Assembly: GCF_009720745.1 (NCBI RefSeq)
Contig: NZ_WNKX01000011.1
Coordinates: 100,892-164,891 of the forward strand
Length of the DNA stretch: 64,000 nucleotides
Direction of reading: 5' to 3'
Source of the DNA: Massilia eburnea
GTDB lineage: Bacteria > Pseudomonadota > Gammaproteobacteria > Burkholderiales > Burkholderiaceae_D
The position numbers and the translations under genes were made by a program. Positions 32,482 to 41,436 of the stretch are shown here, one piece after another. The notes under the pieces are model-generated. The model saw nothing but the letters and a program-made list of their open reading frames with translations. It ran no database searches and was not told where the DNA came from. The first letter of the stretch is position 1, and each line of letters begins with the position of its first letter.

Positions 32482-33185
32482 TCGTCGACGACGAGCGCCC
32501 GGCGCGCGACAAGCTGCGCCGCATGCTGGTGCAGGAGCAAGGCATCTGCGCCATTGAAGAAGCGCGCGACGGCGTGGAAGCGCTGGAGAAAGTCGCCAGC
32601 TTCGCTCCCGACGCCATTTTCCTCGACGTGCAAATGCCGGAAGTGAGCGGGCTGGAAGTGGCGGCCTCCCTGCCCCAGCCTGCGCCGCTGGTGGTGTTCG
32701 CCACCGCCTTCGACGAATACGCCGTGCCGGCTTTCGACGCCAACGCGATCGATTACCTGCTGAAGCCCTTCGATGCCACGCGCCTGCAGCGCGCCATGCA
32801 GCGCCTGCGTGAACGTCTCGCTGCCCGCCCCACCCAGGCCGAGCGCCCGCCAGGCTTGCCCGGCGCACCGCTGCAGCAATTGCTGGTCACGGAACGCGGC
32901 GGCACGCGTGTGGTGCCGGTCGCCGAGATCCAATGGCTCGAGACCGCCGACAATTACGTCGCCCTGCATACATCCCAGGGAGCGCCCCTGTTGCGGCAAA
33001 CCCTGACCGACCTGCTGGACAGCCTGGGCGGCGACTTTGTGCGCTGCCACCGCCGCGCCGCAGTACGCCTGTCGCTGGTGGAAAAGATCGACTCGCAGGG
33101 CTGGCTCGTCCTGCGCAGCGGCGCCCTCGTCCCGCTCGGGCGCAACAACAAGGCCGCTATCGTGGAAGCGCTGGCGCATCGGTAA
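32469..33185 (+). CDS. LytTR-family response regulator
   Basis: 238 residues, starting 13 bases inside the kinase gene. The receiver (1-115) shows the acidic pair in VDDERPARD, phospho-acceptor Asp in IFLDVQMPEVSG near residue 54, and the Lys of YLLKPFDA near 100. The LytTR DNA-binding domain (about 138-235) has VAEIQWLETADNYVALHT and FVRCHRRAAVRL. It is the partner of the kinase above. It ends the unit; a downstream SDR gene starts 85 bases later with its own ribosome site. Confidence 0.95.
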   Translation: MRVLIVDDERPARDKLRRMLVQEQGICAIEEARDGVEALEKVASFAPDAIFLDVQMPEVSGLEVAASLPQPAPLVVFATAFDEYAVPAFDANAIDYLLKPFDATRLQRAMQRLRERLAARPTQAERPPGLPGAPLQQLLVTERGGTRVVPVAEIQWLETADNYVALHTSQGAPLLRQTLTDLLDSLGGDFVRCHRRAAVRLSLVEKIDSQGWLVLRSGALVPLGRNNKAAIVEALAHR

Positions 33186-33270
33186 TCCCGATAATTCAAA
33201 TCGCCAATTCCCGTTTCCTGTTCTCGCCGTGAGCGCCGACAATGGCCCGGTCCACATCAAAGGAGAAACC

Positions 33271-33987
33271 ATGGAACGGGTATTGATCGCCGGCGGCAGC
33301 TCCGGCATGGGATTGGCGCTGGCCGGGCGCCTGCTGCGCGAAGACTGCGCGGTAACGATAGTCGGACGCTCGCCGGAAAGACTGGCGGCAGCGCGCGCGC
33401 AATTGGCAGCAGCGCCGCAGCTGCGGACGATCGCAGCCGACATCACGCTGGAGGACCAGGTGGCCGGCCTGTTCGAGCAATGCGGCCCGCTGGACCACAT
33501 CGTCTGCACCGCTGCCGATCTCGAAGGCGCGTACAGGCTCTTGCCGGAAATCGACGTCGCGGCCATGCGCAAGGCCATGGATTCCAAGCTGCTTGGCCCG
33601 CTGCTGCTGGCCAAGTACGGCGCGGCTGCGCTGCCTGCAAGCGGCAGCATCACATACACCTCCGGCATCGCCTATTGCCGGCCCATGGCACGCGGCTCGG
33701 TAGTAGCGGCGATCAATGGCGGGCTTAACTCCCTGGCCTATGCCTTGGCCGTGGAGCTGGCCCCTGTCCGCGTCAACGCCGTATCGCCCGGCTGGGTCGA
33801 AACACCGATCTGGGAACTTGTCGCCGGCGACGCCAAAGCCGGCATGCTGGAAGCAATGGCGAATAGACTACCTGCCGGCCGCATTGGGCATAGCGACGAC
33901 ATTGCCGACGCGATCTGCTTCCTGATGCGAAACCGCTTCACGACGGGCACCATCCTGCACGTCGATGGCGGCCACCGCCTCGTGTAA
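33271..33987 (+). CDS. SDR-family protein lacking the canonical catalytic Tyr and Lys
   Basis: 238 residues; AAAGGAG precedes the ATG. The Rossmann start GGSSGMGLALA near residue 8 binds NAD(P), and the C-terminal VNAVSPGWVETPIW and GTILHVDGGH blocks are typical of classical SDRs. The active-site region differs: where YxxxK is expected before GGLNSLAYALAVEL, the residues are Val and Asn (VVAAING). The fold is surely SDR, but the usual hydride-transfer mechanism looks impossible, so it may be a binding protein or use another mechanism. Its last 120 bases overlap the end of the convergent LysR gene. Confidence 0.85.
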   Translation: MERVLIAGGSSGMGLALAGRLLREDCAVTIVGRSPERLAAARAQLAAAPQLRTIAADITLEDQVAGLFEQCGPLDHIVCTAADLEGAYRLLPEIDVAAMRKAMDSKLLGPLLLAKYGAAALPASGSITYTSGIAYCRPMARGSVVAAINGGLNSLAYALAVELAPVRVNAVSPGWVETPIWELVAGDAKAGMLEAMANRLPAGRIGHSDDIADAICFLMRNRFTTGTILHVDGGHRLV

Positions 33988-34869
33988 GCCAAGGGGCCGG
34001 CTGCGCACCGCTTCCTGGAACTGGCGCAGTGCGGCCGGTAATTGCCGCGCGCGCCAGATCATCTGGATGGCAACGCTCCCTGCGCCGCCTTCCCAAGGCA
34101 ATGCGGCTATACCGCCATCGAGCCCTGCGAGGGCCAGCCTTGGCATCAGCGCGCAGCCGAACCCTGCGCGCACCATGCCCACGATGGCCCCCAGGCTGCC
34201 ATATTCGCCAGCCACTGGCGGCGACTGGAAGCCGGCGCCGGCAAATGCCGTCTCAAACATGTTCCGATAAGCACATCCTTGTGCGGTGACGAGGAAGCGC
34301 TCCCGGAGAAGCTGCTGCGGCCCTGCGCTGCCGCGCGCGGCCAAGGCATGCCCGGCCGGCAGCAGCAGCACCAGGTCATCCGCCCCGACGCGTTCGCTGA
34401 GCAAACCACTCTCCGCTGGCGGCTCGGTAAAGGAAAAGCACACATCCAGCGTGCCGTCTCTCACCGCATTGCGCAGCTCGCCGCTGCCGCCGACACGCAC
34501 ATCAAGTTCAAGCCCCGGATGACGTCCCTGGAACCCAGCCAGCAGCGGCGCCAGCCAATGCACGCACAGGGTTTCCAGCGCGCCCACCGCCAGGCGGCCG
34601 CTCAAGGCCCCGGCGCCACCGGTCACGGCAGCCCTGGCATCGGCGGCAAGGGACAACAAGGCTCCGGCATATTCCACCAGCTGCGCACCCGCATCGGTCA
34701 GGGCCAGCTTGCGCTGCGAGCGCTCGAATAATTTCACGCCCAGGTCGTCTTCCAGCGCCTGGATCTGCTCCGTTACGCTCGATTGCGCCAGATGGACCTT
34801 CTGTCCCGCCTTGGTAAAGCTGAGGGTGGAAGCGACCGCAAGAAACGTTCTTAAGTGTTTGAGCTGCAT
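33868..34869 (-). CDS. LysR-family transcriptional regulator with antisense-encoded tail
   Basis: 333 residues from the ATG at 34869 (MQLKHLRTFLAVASTLSF), the normal LysR start. The helix-turn-helix covers about 1-60 (FTKAGQKVHLAQSSVTEQIQALE region), and a substrate-binding domain lies at 88-290. LysR proteins are usually 290-310 residues; here ~40 more (from GLHEAVAAID to the end) are read from the antisense strand of the SDR gene. It is divergent from the acyltransferase gene, which it might regulate together with the SDR; the effector is unknown. Confidence 0.92.
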   Translation of the reverse strand: MQLKHLRTFLAVASTLSFTKAGQKVHLAQSSVTEQIQALEDDLGVKLFERSQRKLALTDAGAQLVEYAGALLSLAADARAAVTGGAGALSGRLAVGALETLCVHWLAPLLAGFQGRHPGLELDVRVGGSGELRNAVRDGTLDVCFSFTEPPAESGLLSERVGADDLVLLLPAGHALAARGSAGPQQLLRERFLVTAQGCAYRNMFETAFAGAGFQSPPVAGEYGSLGAIVGMVRAGFGCALMPRLALAGLDGGIAALPWEGGAGSVAIQMIWRARQLPAALRQFQEAVRSRPLGLHEAVAAIDVQDGARREAVSHQEADRVGNVVAMPNAAGR

Positions 34870-34995
34870 GCCCACGATTATCGCAAAAATTGATCGAGCG
34901 TCCTGTTGCCCCGGCAGAAGCGTCGTTCGCCCCTGCCAGCCGCCGTTCGCCACCTATTGCTCGCCTGGCAAGCAGCGCGCCACTAAGCTGGCTTC

Positions 34996-36195
34996 ATGTC
35001 CAACCCTCAGTGCAAAACGATCATGCAAAACAAACGCCTGTACTTCCTCGACTGGCTGCGCATCGGCGCCTTTTTCCTGCTGGTGCTGTTCCACACCGGC
35101 ATGTATTACGTCACCTGGGACTGGCATGTGAAAACGCCCCACCCCAGCGACGCCCTTGAGCCTTTCATGATGCTCTCCTCCCCGTGGCGCATGTCGCTGC
35201 TGTTCCTGATCGGAGGCGCTGCGGCAGCTTTCCTGCTGGAAAAGCTGGGCGGCAAGGGGCTGGCGAAAGAGCGCAGCAAGCGCCTGCTGATCCCGCTGAT
35301 CTTCGGCATGTTCTTCATCGTGCCTCCACAAGCGTACTTCGAGGTGGTTTCGGATGTAGCCTACCAGGGCAGCTATTTTGATTTCATGCAGCTGTATGTG
35401 CGGGCTTACCACGGCTTCTGCGACCACAATGGCTGCCTCGACCTGCCGACCTGGAACCACCTGTGGTTCCTGCCCTACCTGTGGCTGTACACCCTGATCC
35501 TGGCCGGCATTGGCAGCCGCCGTGTGCAGGCCGCCGGCGAGTGGCTGCTGGGCCAGCTGCATGGCTGGAAACTGTTCGTGCTGCCGGTTGCCGTGCTGGC
35601 CCTCGGCCGTATCCTGCTGCTGTCGCATTGGCCGCACACCCATAATCTCGTTGCCGACTGGCATAACCACGCCATGAGCTTGCCAGTCTTCCTGCTGGGT
35701 GCGGCGATGGCGCGCCAGGGCGAATTCTGGCAGCGGCTGGACGATGCGCGCTTTGCCGCCCTGGGCTTCTTCCTTGCGAGCTGGGCAGGCATCGTCTGCT
35801 TCGGCACAATGCATGAGGCATTCCAGATCACCTGGCTGCCGGCAGCGCGCACCGTGTATGCGCTGTGCCAATGGAGCGGCATCGTCGCCGTGTGCGGTTT
35901 CGGCCATCGCCACCTGAACTTCGACAGCGCCAAGCGCCGTTACCTGACCCAGGCCGTGTTCCCGGTCTACATCCTGCACCAGACGCTGATCATCTGCCTG
36001 GCGATGGCCCTGCGGGCGGCCGGCTTGCCGCCGGTGACGGAAGGCATCCTGATCGTGGTGCTGACCCTGGCGATCAGCTTTGGCGTGTTTGAAGTGGTGC
36101 GCCGCGTACCGCTGCTGCAGCCGCTGTTTGGCGTAGGGAAAGCGGCAGGCGCCAAGCCTGCCGCACAGGATGGCTTAGTTCAGAACCTTGCGTGA
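34996..36195 (+). CDS. Membrane acyltransferase (acyltransferase 3 / OpgC-like family)
   Basis: 399 residues with about ten membrane helices. The N-terminal block RLYFLDWLRIGAFFLLVLFHTGMYY carries the Asp-x-x-Arg and catalytic-His pattern of acyltransferase-3 proteins, and LWFLPYLWLY near residue 155 and the C-terminal FPVYILHQTLII fit the same family. These enzymes O-acylate glucans, polysaccharides or lipids at the inner membrane. The acceptor cannot be told. An ATG nine codons downstream (35023) is an alternative start. Its end overlaps the convergent GGDEF gene by 21 bases. Confidence 0.88.
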   Translation: MSNPQCKTIMQNKRLYFLDWLRIGAFFLLVLFHTGMYYVTWDWHVKTPHPSDALEPFMMLSSPWRMSLLFLIGGAAAAFLLEKLGGKGLAKERSKRLLIPLIFGMFFIVPPQAYFEVVSDVAYQGSYFDFMQLYVRAYHGFCDHNGCLDLPTWNHLWFLPYLWLYTLILAGIGSRRVQAAGEWLLGQLHGWKLFVLPVAVLALGRILLLSHWPHTHNLVADWHNHAMSLPVFLLGAAMARQGEFWQRLDDARFAALGFFLASWAGIVCFGTMHEAFQITWLPAARTVYALCQWSGIVAVCGFGHRHLNFDSAKRRYLTQAVFPVYILHQTLIICLAMALRAAGLPPVTEGILIVVLTLAISFGVFEVVRRVPLLQPLFGVGKAAGAKPAAQDGLVQNLA

Positions 36196-37104
36196 ACGCT
36201 TGGCACGATACATCTCGGCATCGGCAATGGCGAGGGCTTCCTCCAGGTCGATGCCGGGCTTGCGCATGGCCATGCCGATCGACGCTCCCACATCATATCC
36301 CGCCAGGGTTTCCTGCACCCGCAACAGCATGGCCTGGGCGTCGAAATAGTCGCATTCCACCATCAGCATGGCAAATTCGTCGCCGCCCATGCGCGCCACC
36401 ACGTCGGAGCCGCGCGTGACTTCCTTCAGGGCCTTGCTGCAGCGGATCAACAGCGCATCGCCGGAGGCATACCCTTGGGTATCGTTATAGAACTTGAGGT
36501 CGTCCAGGTCCAGCGACACCACGCAAGCCGGATGGCCGTAGCGCCGGCAGCGTTCTTCCTCGCGCAGCACCAGCATGTCCCAGCCGCGCCGGTTGTACAG
36601 GCCTGTCAATTCGTCGCGGGTGATGTCGACGTCGATCCGCTCGGCCTTGCGCGCAGCTTCGATGCCGGCCAGTTCCGCTTCCAGCAAGCCGCCCAGCAGC
36701 TCGCCCATCAGCACCACCATGTCCGTATCCTCGCGGATACGCTCCGGCTGCGGTTCGGGATCGATGGCGCACAAGGTGCCGAACAGCGTACCGTCGGCAC
36801 GCCGCAAAGGCACGCCGACATAGGCGCCGACGGCGATCTGCTGCGTGATCGGGGCCTCGGCATACGCCGGCACGTTTGCCACATCGGGCGCGATATGCGG
36901 ACCCTGCCCCTCGACCATGCGCGAGCACAGGGTCTCCGCCCAGCTATAGGTCTGGCCGGGCTTGACGCCATAGCCGTGGTCATCGGCGAACAGGACGATC
37001 CAGTCCTTGCCATCGGTGCGGGTGACCATCCATAACTTGAAGCCCAGGCGCTGCCGAAGGAATTGCATGGTGGCCTTGGAAGCGGCCGCAAAATCGTTCA
37101 TCAT
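36175..37104 (-). CDS. GAF-GGDEF diguanylate cyclase
   Basis: 309 residues; the ATG at 37104 follows GAGG by six bases, and a second ATG is adjacent. A GAF sensor (about 5-145) includes the GVPLRRADGTLFGTLCAID block. The GGDEF domain (about 155-309) starts DELTGLYNRRGW and has RMGGDEFAML near residue 233. It should make cyclic di-GMP from two GTP. No RxxD inhibitory site is visible four to five residues before GGDEF (DVVARM), so product inhibition may be absent. It stands alone, convergent with the acyltransferase gene. Confidence 0.94.
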   Translation of the reverse strand: MMNDFAAASKATMQFLRQRLGFKLWMVTRTDGKDWIVLFADDHGYGVKPGQTYSWAETLCSRMVEGQGPHIAPDVANVPAYAEAPITQQIAVGAYVGVPLRRADGTLFGTLCAIDPEPQPERIREDTDMVVLMGELLGGLLEAELAGIEAARKAERIDVDITRDELTGLYNRRGWDMLVLREEERCRRYGHPACVVSLDLDDLKFYNDTQGYASGDALLIRCSKALKEVTRGSDVVARMGGDEFAMLMVECDYFDAQAMLLRVQETLAGYDVGASIGMAMRKPGIDLEEALAIADAEMYRAKRSRKVLN

Positions 37105-37203
37105 TGCTTGCCTCATCAATAGCGATTACTGGCTGGAGCCGAACTGCCATTATGCACCGGTCGGAGTAGACTTGACAGCCTAAAATTACCTGGAGAATGT
37201 GCG

Positions 37204-38094
37204 ATGACCCGCCTTACCGCCAAGGATTTTGACCCCGAAGTATTGGAACTGTTCGACAAATACGTGCACGGCCAGTTAAGCCGCCGCGATTTCATCTCGC
37301 GCGCCACGCGCTACGCCGTTGCCGGCGCCACGGGAGCCAGCCTGCTGGCCAACCTGTCGCCAAGCTTTGCCGCCCCGATGGTGGCGGCCGACGACAAGCG
37401 CATCAAGGCCGCTTTCGTCGAATATTCCTCACCCGACGGATACGGCAAGCTGCGCGGCTACCTGGTGCAGCCGGCCGCCGCCAAAGGCAAGCTGCCTGCC
37501 GTGCTGGTGGTGCATGAAAACCGCGGCCTGAACCCGCATATCGAGGACATCACCCGCCGCCTGGCGCTTGAGGGTTTCCTGGCTTTCGCGCCGGACGCCC
37601 TCTTCCCCCTGGGCGGCTATCCGGGCGACGAGGACAAGGCGCGCGAACTGTTTGCCAAGCTGGACCAGGCGAAGACCCGGGCCGATTTCCTGACGGCCGA
37701 ACAAATCCTGAAGTCGCATCCGGCCAGCAACGGCAAGGTCGGCGTGGTCGGCTTCTGCTGGGGCGGCGGCATGGCCAACTACCTGGCCACCGTGGCGCCC
37801 GACCTGGCAGCCGCCGTGCCCTTCTACGGCATGCAGCCGCCCGCTGCGGACGTGCCGAAAATCAAGGCGCCCCTGCTGATCCACGACGCTGGCAATGATG
37901 CGCGCGTGCTGGCCGGCTGGCCGGCTTATGAGGCGGCCCTGAAAGCCAGCGGCGCGCATTACGAGCACTTCGTCTACCCGGGCGTCGAACATGGCTTCAA
38001 CAACGACACCACGCCGCGCTACGACGAAGCGGCTGCCAAGCTGGCCTGGCAGCGCACGGTGGACTTCCTGCGGCAGAAAACGGCTACTTCGTAA
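37204..38094 (+). CDS. Dienelactone hydrolase family protein with Tat signal
   Basis: 296 residues. The N-terminus has SRRDFISRA near residue 26, a near-perfect twin-arginine motif, followed by a hydrophobic run and possible cleavage after SFA (~56), so the protein is exported folded. The catalytic domain shows the Cys nucleophile in GFCWGGG near 183, an Asp in DAGNDARV near 225 and His in GVEHGFNN near 262, the Cys-Asp-His triad of dienelactone hydrolases. E. coli YghX/YsgA-like proteins are similar. Natural substrate unknown. The 3' end overlaps the acylase gene by 11 bases. Confidence 0.93.
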   Translation: MTRLTAKDFDPEVLELFDKYVHGQLSRRDFISRATRYAVAGATGASLLANLSPSFAAPMVAADDKRIKAAFVEYSSPDGYGKLRGYLVQPAAAKGKLPAVLVVHENRGLNPHIEDITRRLALEGFLAFAPDALFPLGGYPGDEDKARELFAKLDQAKTRADFLTAEQILKSHPASNGKVGVVGFCWGGGMANYLATVAPDLAAAVPFYGMQPPAADVPKIKAPLLIHDAGNDARVLAGWPAYEAALKASGAHYEHFVYPGVEHGFNNDTTPRYDEAAAKLAWQRTVDFLRQKTATS

Positions 38095-40471
38095 AAGTAA
38101 AGGTGTGTGCGACTGGGCCGGGCAGCAAAGGCGTGGGCTTGCCCGCCACCCAGTCCGCATGTCCGGCCAGGAAGAATGGCGACAGCGGGTGGCCGCTCTG
38201 GCCGCCAGGCATATTGAACAAACCCTGCTCCTCATGCCCGGGCGAGACGGTCATGCGCTCGGACTGGCCAAACGCCGGCCCCGCCACGCGCGGCATATTG
38301 CTATCGCCCGGCAGCTGGTCCGGCGGCACGCTGAGCCACTTCCTCAGCATCGGCAAAGCGCCGGCAATGGGATGGGCAATGCTGGCCGTGTTGCGCGCAC
38401 CCCAGGTGGCCGATGCCAGCGGCTTGCCATCCTTGCTCAGGTGCTCGATGGTGCGGTCCAGCGCCGCCAGCTGCAGCGCATTCCAGCTGGCATAACCCTG
38501 GGGCAGCCAGCCGGCCGGACGCTCGTCCAGCAAGCGTTCCAGCACCACCGGCCAGCGGCTGGAAGCGGCGCGCATATTGGCGTCCTTGTTCAACTTCGCC
38601 AACTCGATATTGGCGCCGCCGTACAGCAATTCATACAGCGACCACATGAAGGCGCGGCTGGCGCGATAGGCCACCGAATCCACGCTGGCGCGGCCATTCC
38701 AATTGTTCTTCAGCAGGCGAGCCAGTTCGGCGCGCTGCGGCTTGCCTTTCAGCGCCTCCTCGTCCAGCACGGCCAGCGCGCGGTCGCGCCACTGGGAGAT
38801 GAACAGCGCGCGGTCGTCCAGCGTGACACCGTAGACGCCCTGCTCGTCGGCCTTGTCGCCCAGCGCAGCCAGGTCGTCGCGCGCCTGCGTCGCGCGCGCC
38901 CCCAGGTCGAAGCCGCCGTCGCCCAGTTTCAGCGCATCGGCGCCAAGCAGTTGGCGGTTGTTGGCCGTTACCAGCTGCCCGGCGGCGGGGTTGCGCACCG
39001 CAGGATAGGCCGCAGCCGGCAGCAAGCCTTGCCAGCCGCGCGTGCTGCCGTTGGCCGCCAGGGGATAGCTGGCGTCGACTGGCGTCGCTGGCCGCTGCGG
39101 CAAGGGGCCGACGATGGTCCAGCCGATATTGCCGCTGCTGTCGCCCACCACCAGGTTCTGTGCCGGCATGCCGATTTTTGGGGCCAGCGCCAGGGCTTCG
39201 TTCACGCTCTCCGCTTCTTCCATATGCAGCAGGCCCAGGTTGACGGCCTTCACATCATGCGCCACCCAGTGCACGGCGTAGTCGCGGCTGCCGGCGCGCA
39301 TGACCGGTCCCAGCGATGTCTCGCGCACTTTCAGCGTGACGGCGGGCTTTCCCTTTACCAGGATGCGCTCTTCGTGTTCGGCCGGCGTTTCCCAGCCGCC
39401 CGGCAATTTGAGCTGGCCCGGACGGTCCTTGGCCGTCGCCACTTCCACCAGGTCGATGTAGTCGCCATAGCTGTTGGTGAAGCCCCAGGCCACATGGCCG
39501 TTGCTGCCGGCCGCCACCGCCGGCACGCCCGGAATGGTGACGCCGACGACGCGGCGCGTGCTGCCATGCGGGCCCGGCACGTGCAGCAGCATGCGGTACC
39601 AGGTGCTTGGCAGTTTGATGCTGAGATGCATGTCGTCGGACACGATGGCGGCGCCATTGCGGCTGCGCTGGCCCGACACCGCCCAGTTATTGCTGCCCAC
39701 GCCATCGACGAAGGCGGCAGCGGCCAGCGTAGCCGGCTCGGGCGAAATGCCCTTGCCCCACCAGTCCGGCGCGCGCACCGGGATCGGCGCATCGGGTGCC
39801 GGCGGGCTGGCGGCGTCCAGCGGCGCATCCCATTGCGTTGTTTCAGGCAGCAGGAAGGCCAGTTGCGCCTGGCTCGCATGTTCCTTCAGCCAGCCGCGCG
39901 ACAGTTCACGGCCAATGCCGGTCACTTGCAAATCGATATACATGGCGCAGGCCACCAGGAACGAATCCTCCAGCGCCCATGGGCGCGGCGTCATGCCGAC
40001 CAGGGCATATTCAAAAGGACGGGTGCCCAGCGCGTTCAGGCCATCGTTCACCCCGGCGGTGTAGCGCTCGAGCAGGCGGCGGTCGGCCGCCGGCATGGCC
40101 TGCACCGCCTGTGCGGCACGGGCGCGGAATCGGTGCAGGCGGTTGATGCGGTCGGTCTCCAGCGCCTTTTCGCCAAACAATTCGGATAGTTCGCCGGAGG
40201 GCATGCGGCGCAAGAGGTCCATCTGGAAGAAGCGGTCCTGCGCGTGCACATAGCCTGTCGCATAGGCCACGTCGCCGCGCTCGCCGCCGGCGATGGAGGG
40301 AACGCCATGCGCATCGCGCATCACAGTCACCGTGCCGGCCAAACCGGCGACGCTGCGGCGCCCGTCAAGCTGTGCCAGGCTGCCGCGGAGGAAGAACCAC
40401 AGCGCCAGTAGCGCCACCAACAAGAGCACCAGCAAACCCAGCGCAAGACGTTTCAGCCATAGCTTCGCCAT
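38084..40471 (-). CDS. Penicillin acylase family N-terminal nucleophile hydrolase
   Basis: 795 residues from the ATG at 40471. A single N-terminal membrane helix (about 8-29) anchors or exports the precursor. The alpha chain has GVPSIAGGERGDVAYATGY...QDRFFQMDLLRR, conserved in the family. The autocatalytic site is the Ser in GVGSNNWAVSG near residue 262, which becomes the N-terminal nucleophile of the beta chain after removal of a spacer. Conserved NGHVAWGFTN and the Asn/His-rich beta-chain blocks follow. Members hydrolyse amides such as beta-lactam side chains or acyl-homoserine lactones (quorum quenching); which one applies is unknown. Confidence 0.95.
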   Translation of the reverse strand: MAKLWLKRLALGLLVLLLVALLALWFFLRGSLAQLDGRRSVAGLAGTVTVMRDAHGVPSIAGGERGDVAYATGYVHAQDRFFQMDLLRRMPSGELSELFGEKALETDRINRLHRFRARAAQAVQAMPAADRRLLERYTAGVNDGLNALGTRPFEYALVGMTPRPWALEDSFLVACAMYIDLQVTGIGRELSRGWLKEHASQAQLAFLLPETTQWDAPLDAASPPAPDAPIPVRAPDWWGKGISPEPATLAAAAFVDGVGSNNWAVSGQRSRNGAAIVSDDMHLSIKLPSTWYRMLLHVPGPHGSTRRVVGVTIPGVPAVAAGSNGHVAWGFTNSYGDYIDLVEVATAKDRPGQLKLPGGWETPAEHEERILVKGKPAVTLKVRETSLGPVMRAGSRDYAVHWVAHDVKAVNLGLLHMEEAESVNEALALAPKIGMPAQNLVVGDSSGNIGWTIVGPLPQRPATPVDASYPLAANGSTRGWQGLLPAAAYPAVRNPAAGQLVTANNRQLLGADALKLGDGGFDLGARATQARDDLAALGDKADEQGVYGVTLDDRALFISQWRDRALAVLDEEALKGKPQRAELARLLKNNWNGRASVDSVAYRASRAFMWSLYELLYGGANIELAKLNKDANMRAASSRWPVVLERLLDERPAGWLPQGYASWNALQLAALDRTIEHLSKDGKPLASATWGARNTASIAHPIAGALPMLRKWLSVPPDQLPGDSNMPRVAGPAFGQSERMTVSPGHEEQGLFNMPGGQSGHPLSPFFLAGHADWVAGKPTPLLPGPVAHTFTFTK

Positions 40472-40565
40472 TGGCAAACCCCATTCTTATTGTGTTGCGT
40501 CAATCTTGCCAGAATCTAAATGATTACGGTGCAAAAATGTGCAAGCGTGCTACAGTATTTGCACC

Positions 40566-41060
40566 ATGATCGCCGCCCCTACTCCATCGAATGAGGCCGA
40601 GCGCCTTGCAGCCCTGTACGCGCTGCTGCTGCTCGATACACCGCCCGAACAGCGCTTCGACAAGATCGTCGAATTCGCGGCCGGGGAATTCGAGGTTCCC
40701 ATCGCCTTGATTTCCCTGCTCGACACCGACCGCCAATGGTTCAAGGCTGCCATTGGCCTGGGCGACACCTGCCAGACGGGCCGCGATATCTCCTTTTGCG
40801 GCCATGCCATCATGCGCGCCGAGATCATGGTGGTGGAAGACGCCCTGCTCGACGAGCGCTTCCATGACAATCCCTTGGTGACCGGGGCGCCGCACATCCG
40901 GTTCTATGCCGGCGCACCGCTGATTCTGTCCAACGGCATGGCGCTCGGCACCTTGTGCATCATCGACACCAAGCCGCGCCATCTCGACCCCATGGCGCTC
41001 GCCATCCTCTCCACCTTGCGCAGCCTGGTGATCCAGGAGCTGGAAAACAGCCATGGCTGA
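40566..41060 (+). CDS. GAF-domain protein
   Basis: 164 residues from the ATG at 40566, preceded by TACAGT (40551-40556) as likely -10. Almost the whole protein is one GAF domain: the start LAALYALLLLDTPPEQRFD, then ALISLLDTDRQWFKAAIGLG, FCGHAIM and GAPLILSNGMALGTLCIIDTKPR are typical of GAF modules preceding histidine kinases and cyclases, but no output domain follows. It overlaps the receiver-like gene by eight bases, suggesting a split sensory pair. Confidence 0.9.
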   Translation: MIAAPTPSNEAERLAALYALLLLDTPPEQRFDKIVEFAAGEFEVPIALISLLDTDRQWFKAAIGLGDTCQTGRDISFCGHAIMRAEIMVVEDALLDERFHDNPLVTGAPHIRFYAGAPLILSNGMALGTLCIIDTKPRHLDPMALAILSTLRSLVIQELENSHG

Positions 41061-41436
41061 ACTCAAGCAAATGCTGCTGGTGGAACCGGAAGGCGTGCTG
41101 CGCCGGACCGTCGCCATGACTGCGCGCTCAATGGGATTGGCCGACGTGCAGGAAGCGGCCAGCACGCCGCTGGCGCGCCGGATCCTCGGCCAACGCGCCT
41201 TTCACGGCGCCCTGATTTCCATCGATGCCGGGGACGGGTTCGACTTTACGCTGCTGGACATGGTGCGCCAGGGCCACAGCGCCAGCCGCCCGCGCATTCC
41301 TATCGCGGTGCTGGCGTCGCGTTGCGACGAAGTTCTGCTCGCCGCACTGCGCGAACGCGGCATCACCCGCATCGTACTCAAGCCTTTCCGCGCCCGCACC
41401 CTGCTGGATGCCTTCACAGCCCTGGCTGGCGGCTAA
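41053..41436 (+). CDS. Degenerate receiver-domain protein
   Basis: 127 residues with the CheY-like pattern: LLVEPEG at the start, where two acidic residues are expected but only one Glu is seen, a possible phospho-acceptor Asp in ALISIDAGDGFDF near residue 58, and the conserved Lys in IVLKPFRAR near 115. The acidic pocket looks incomplete, so phosphorylation is doubtful and it may act as a constitutive interaction domain. It is coupled to the GAF protein upstream and converges with the large hybrid cyclase (23-base overlap). Confidence 0.75.
   Translation: MAELKQMLLVEPEGVLRRTVAMTARSMGLADVQEAASTPLARRILGQRAFHGALISIDAGDGFDFTLLDMVRQGHSASRPRIPIAVLASRCDEVLLAALRERGITRIVLKPFRARTLLDAFTALAGG

Noticed and set aside
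37991..40189. 732-codon plus-strand open frame opposite the penicillin acylase
   Set aside because: Same antisense artefact; the acylase on the other strand has full family motifs.
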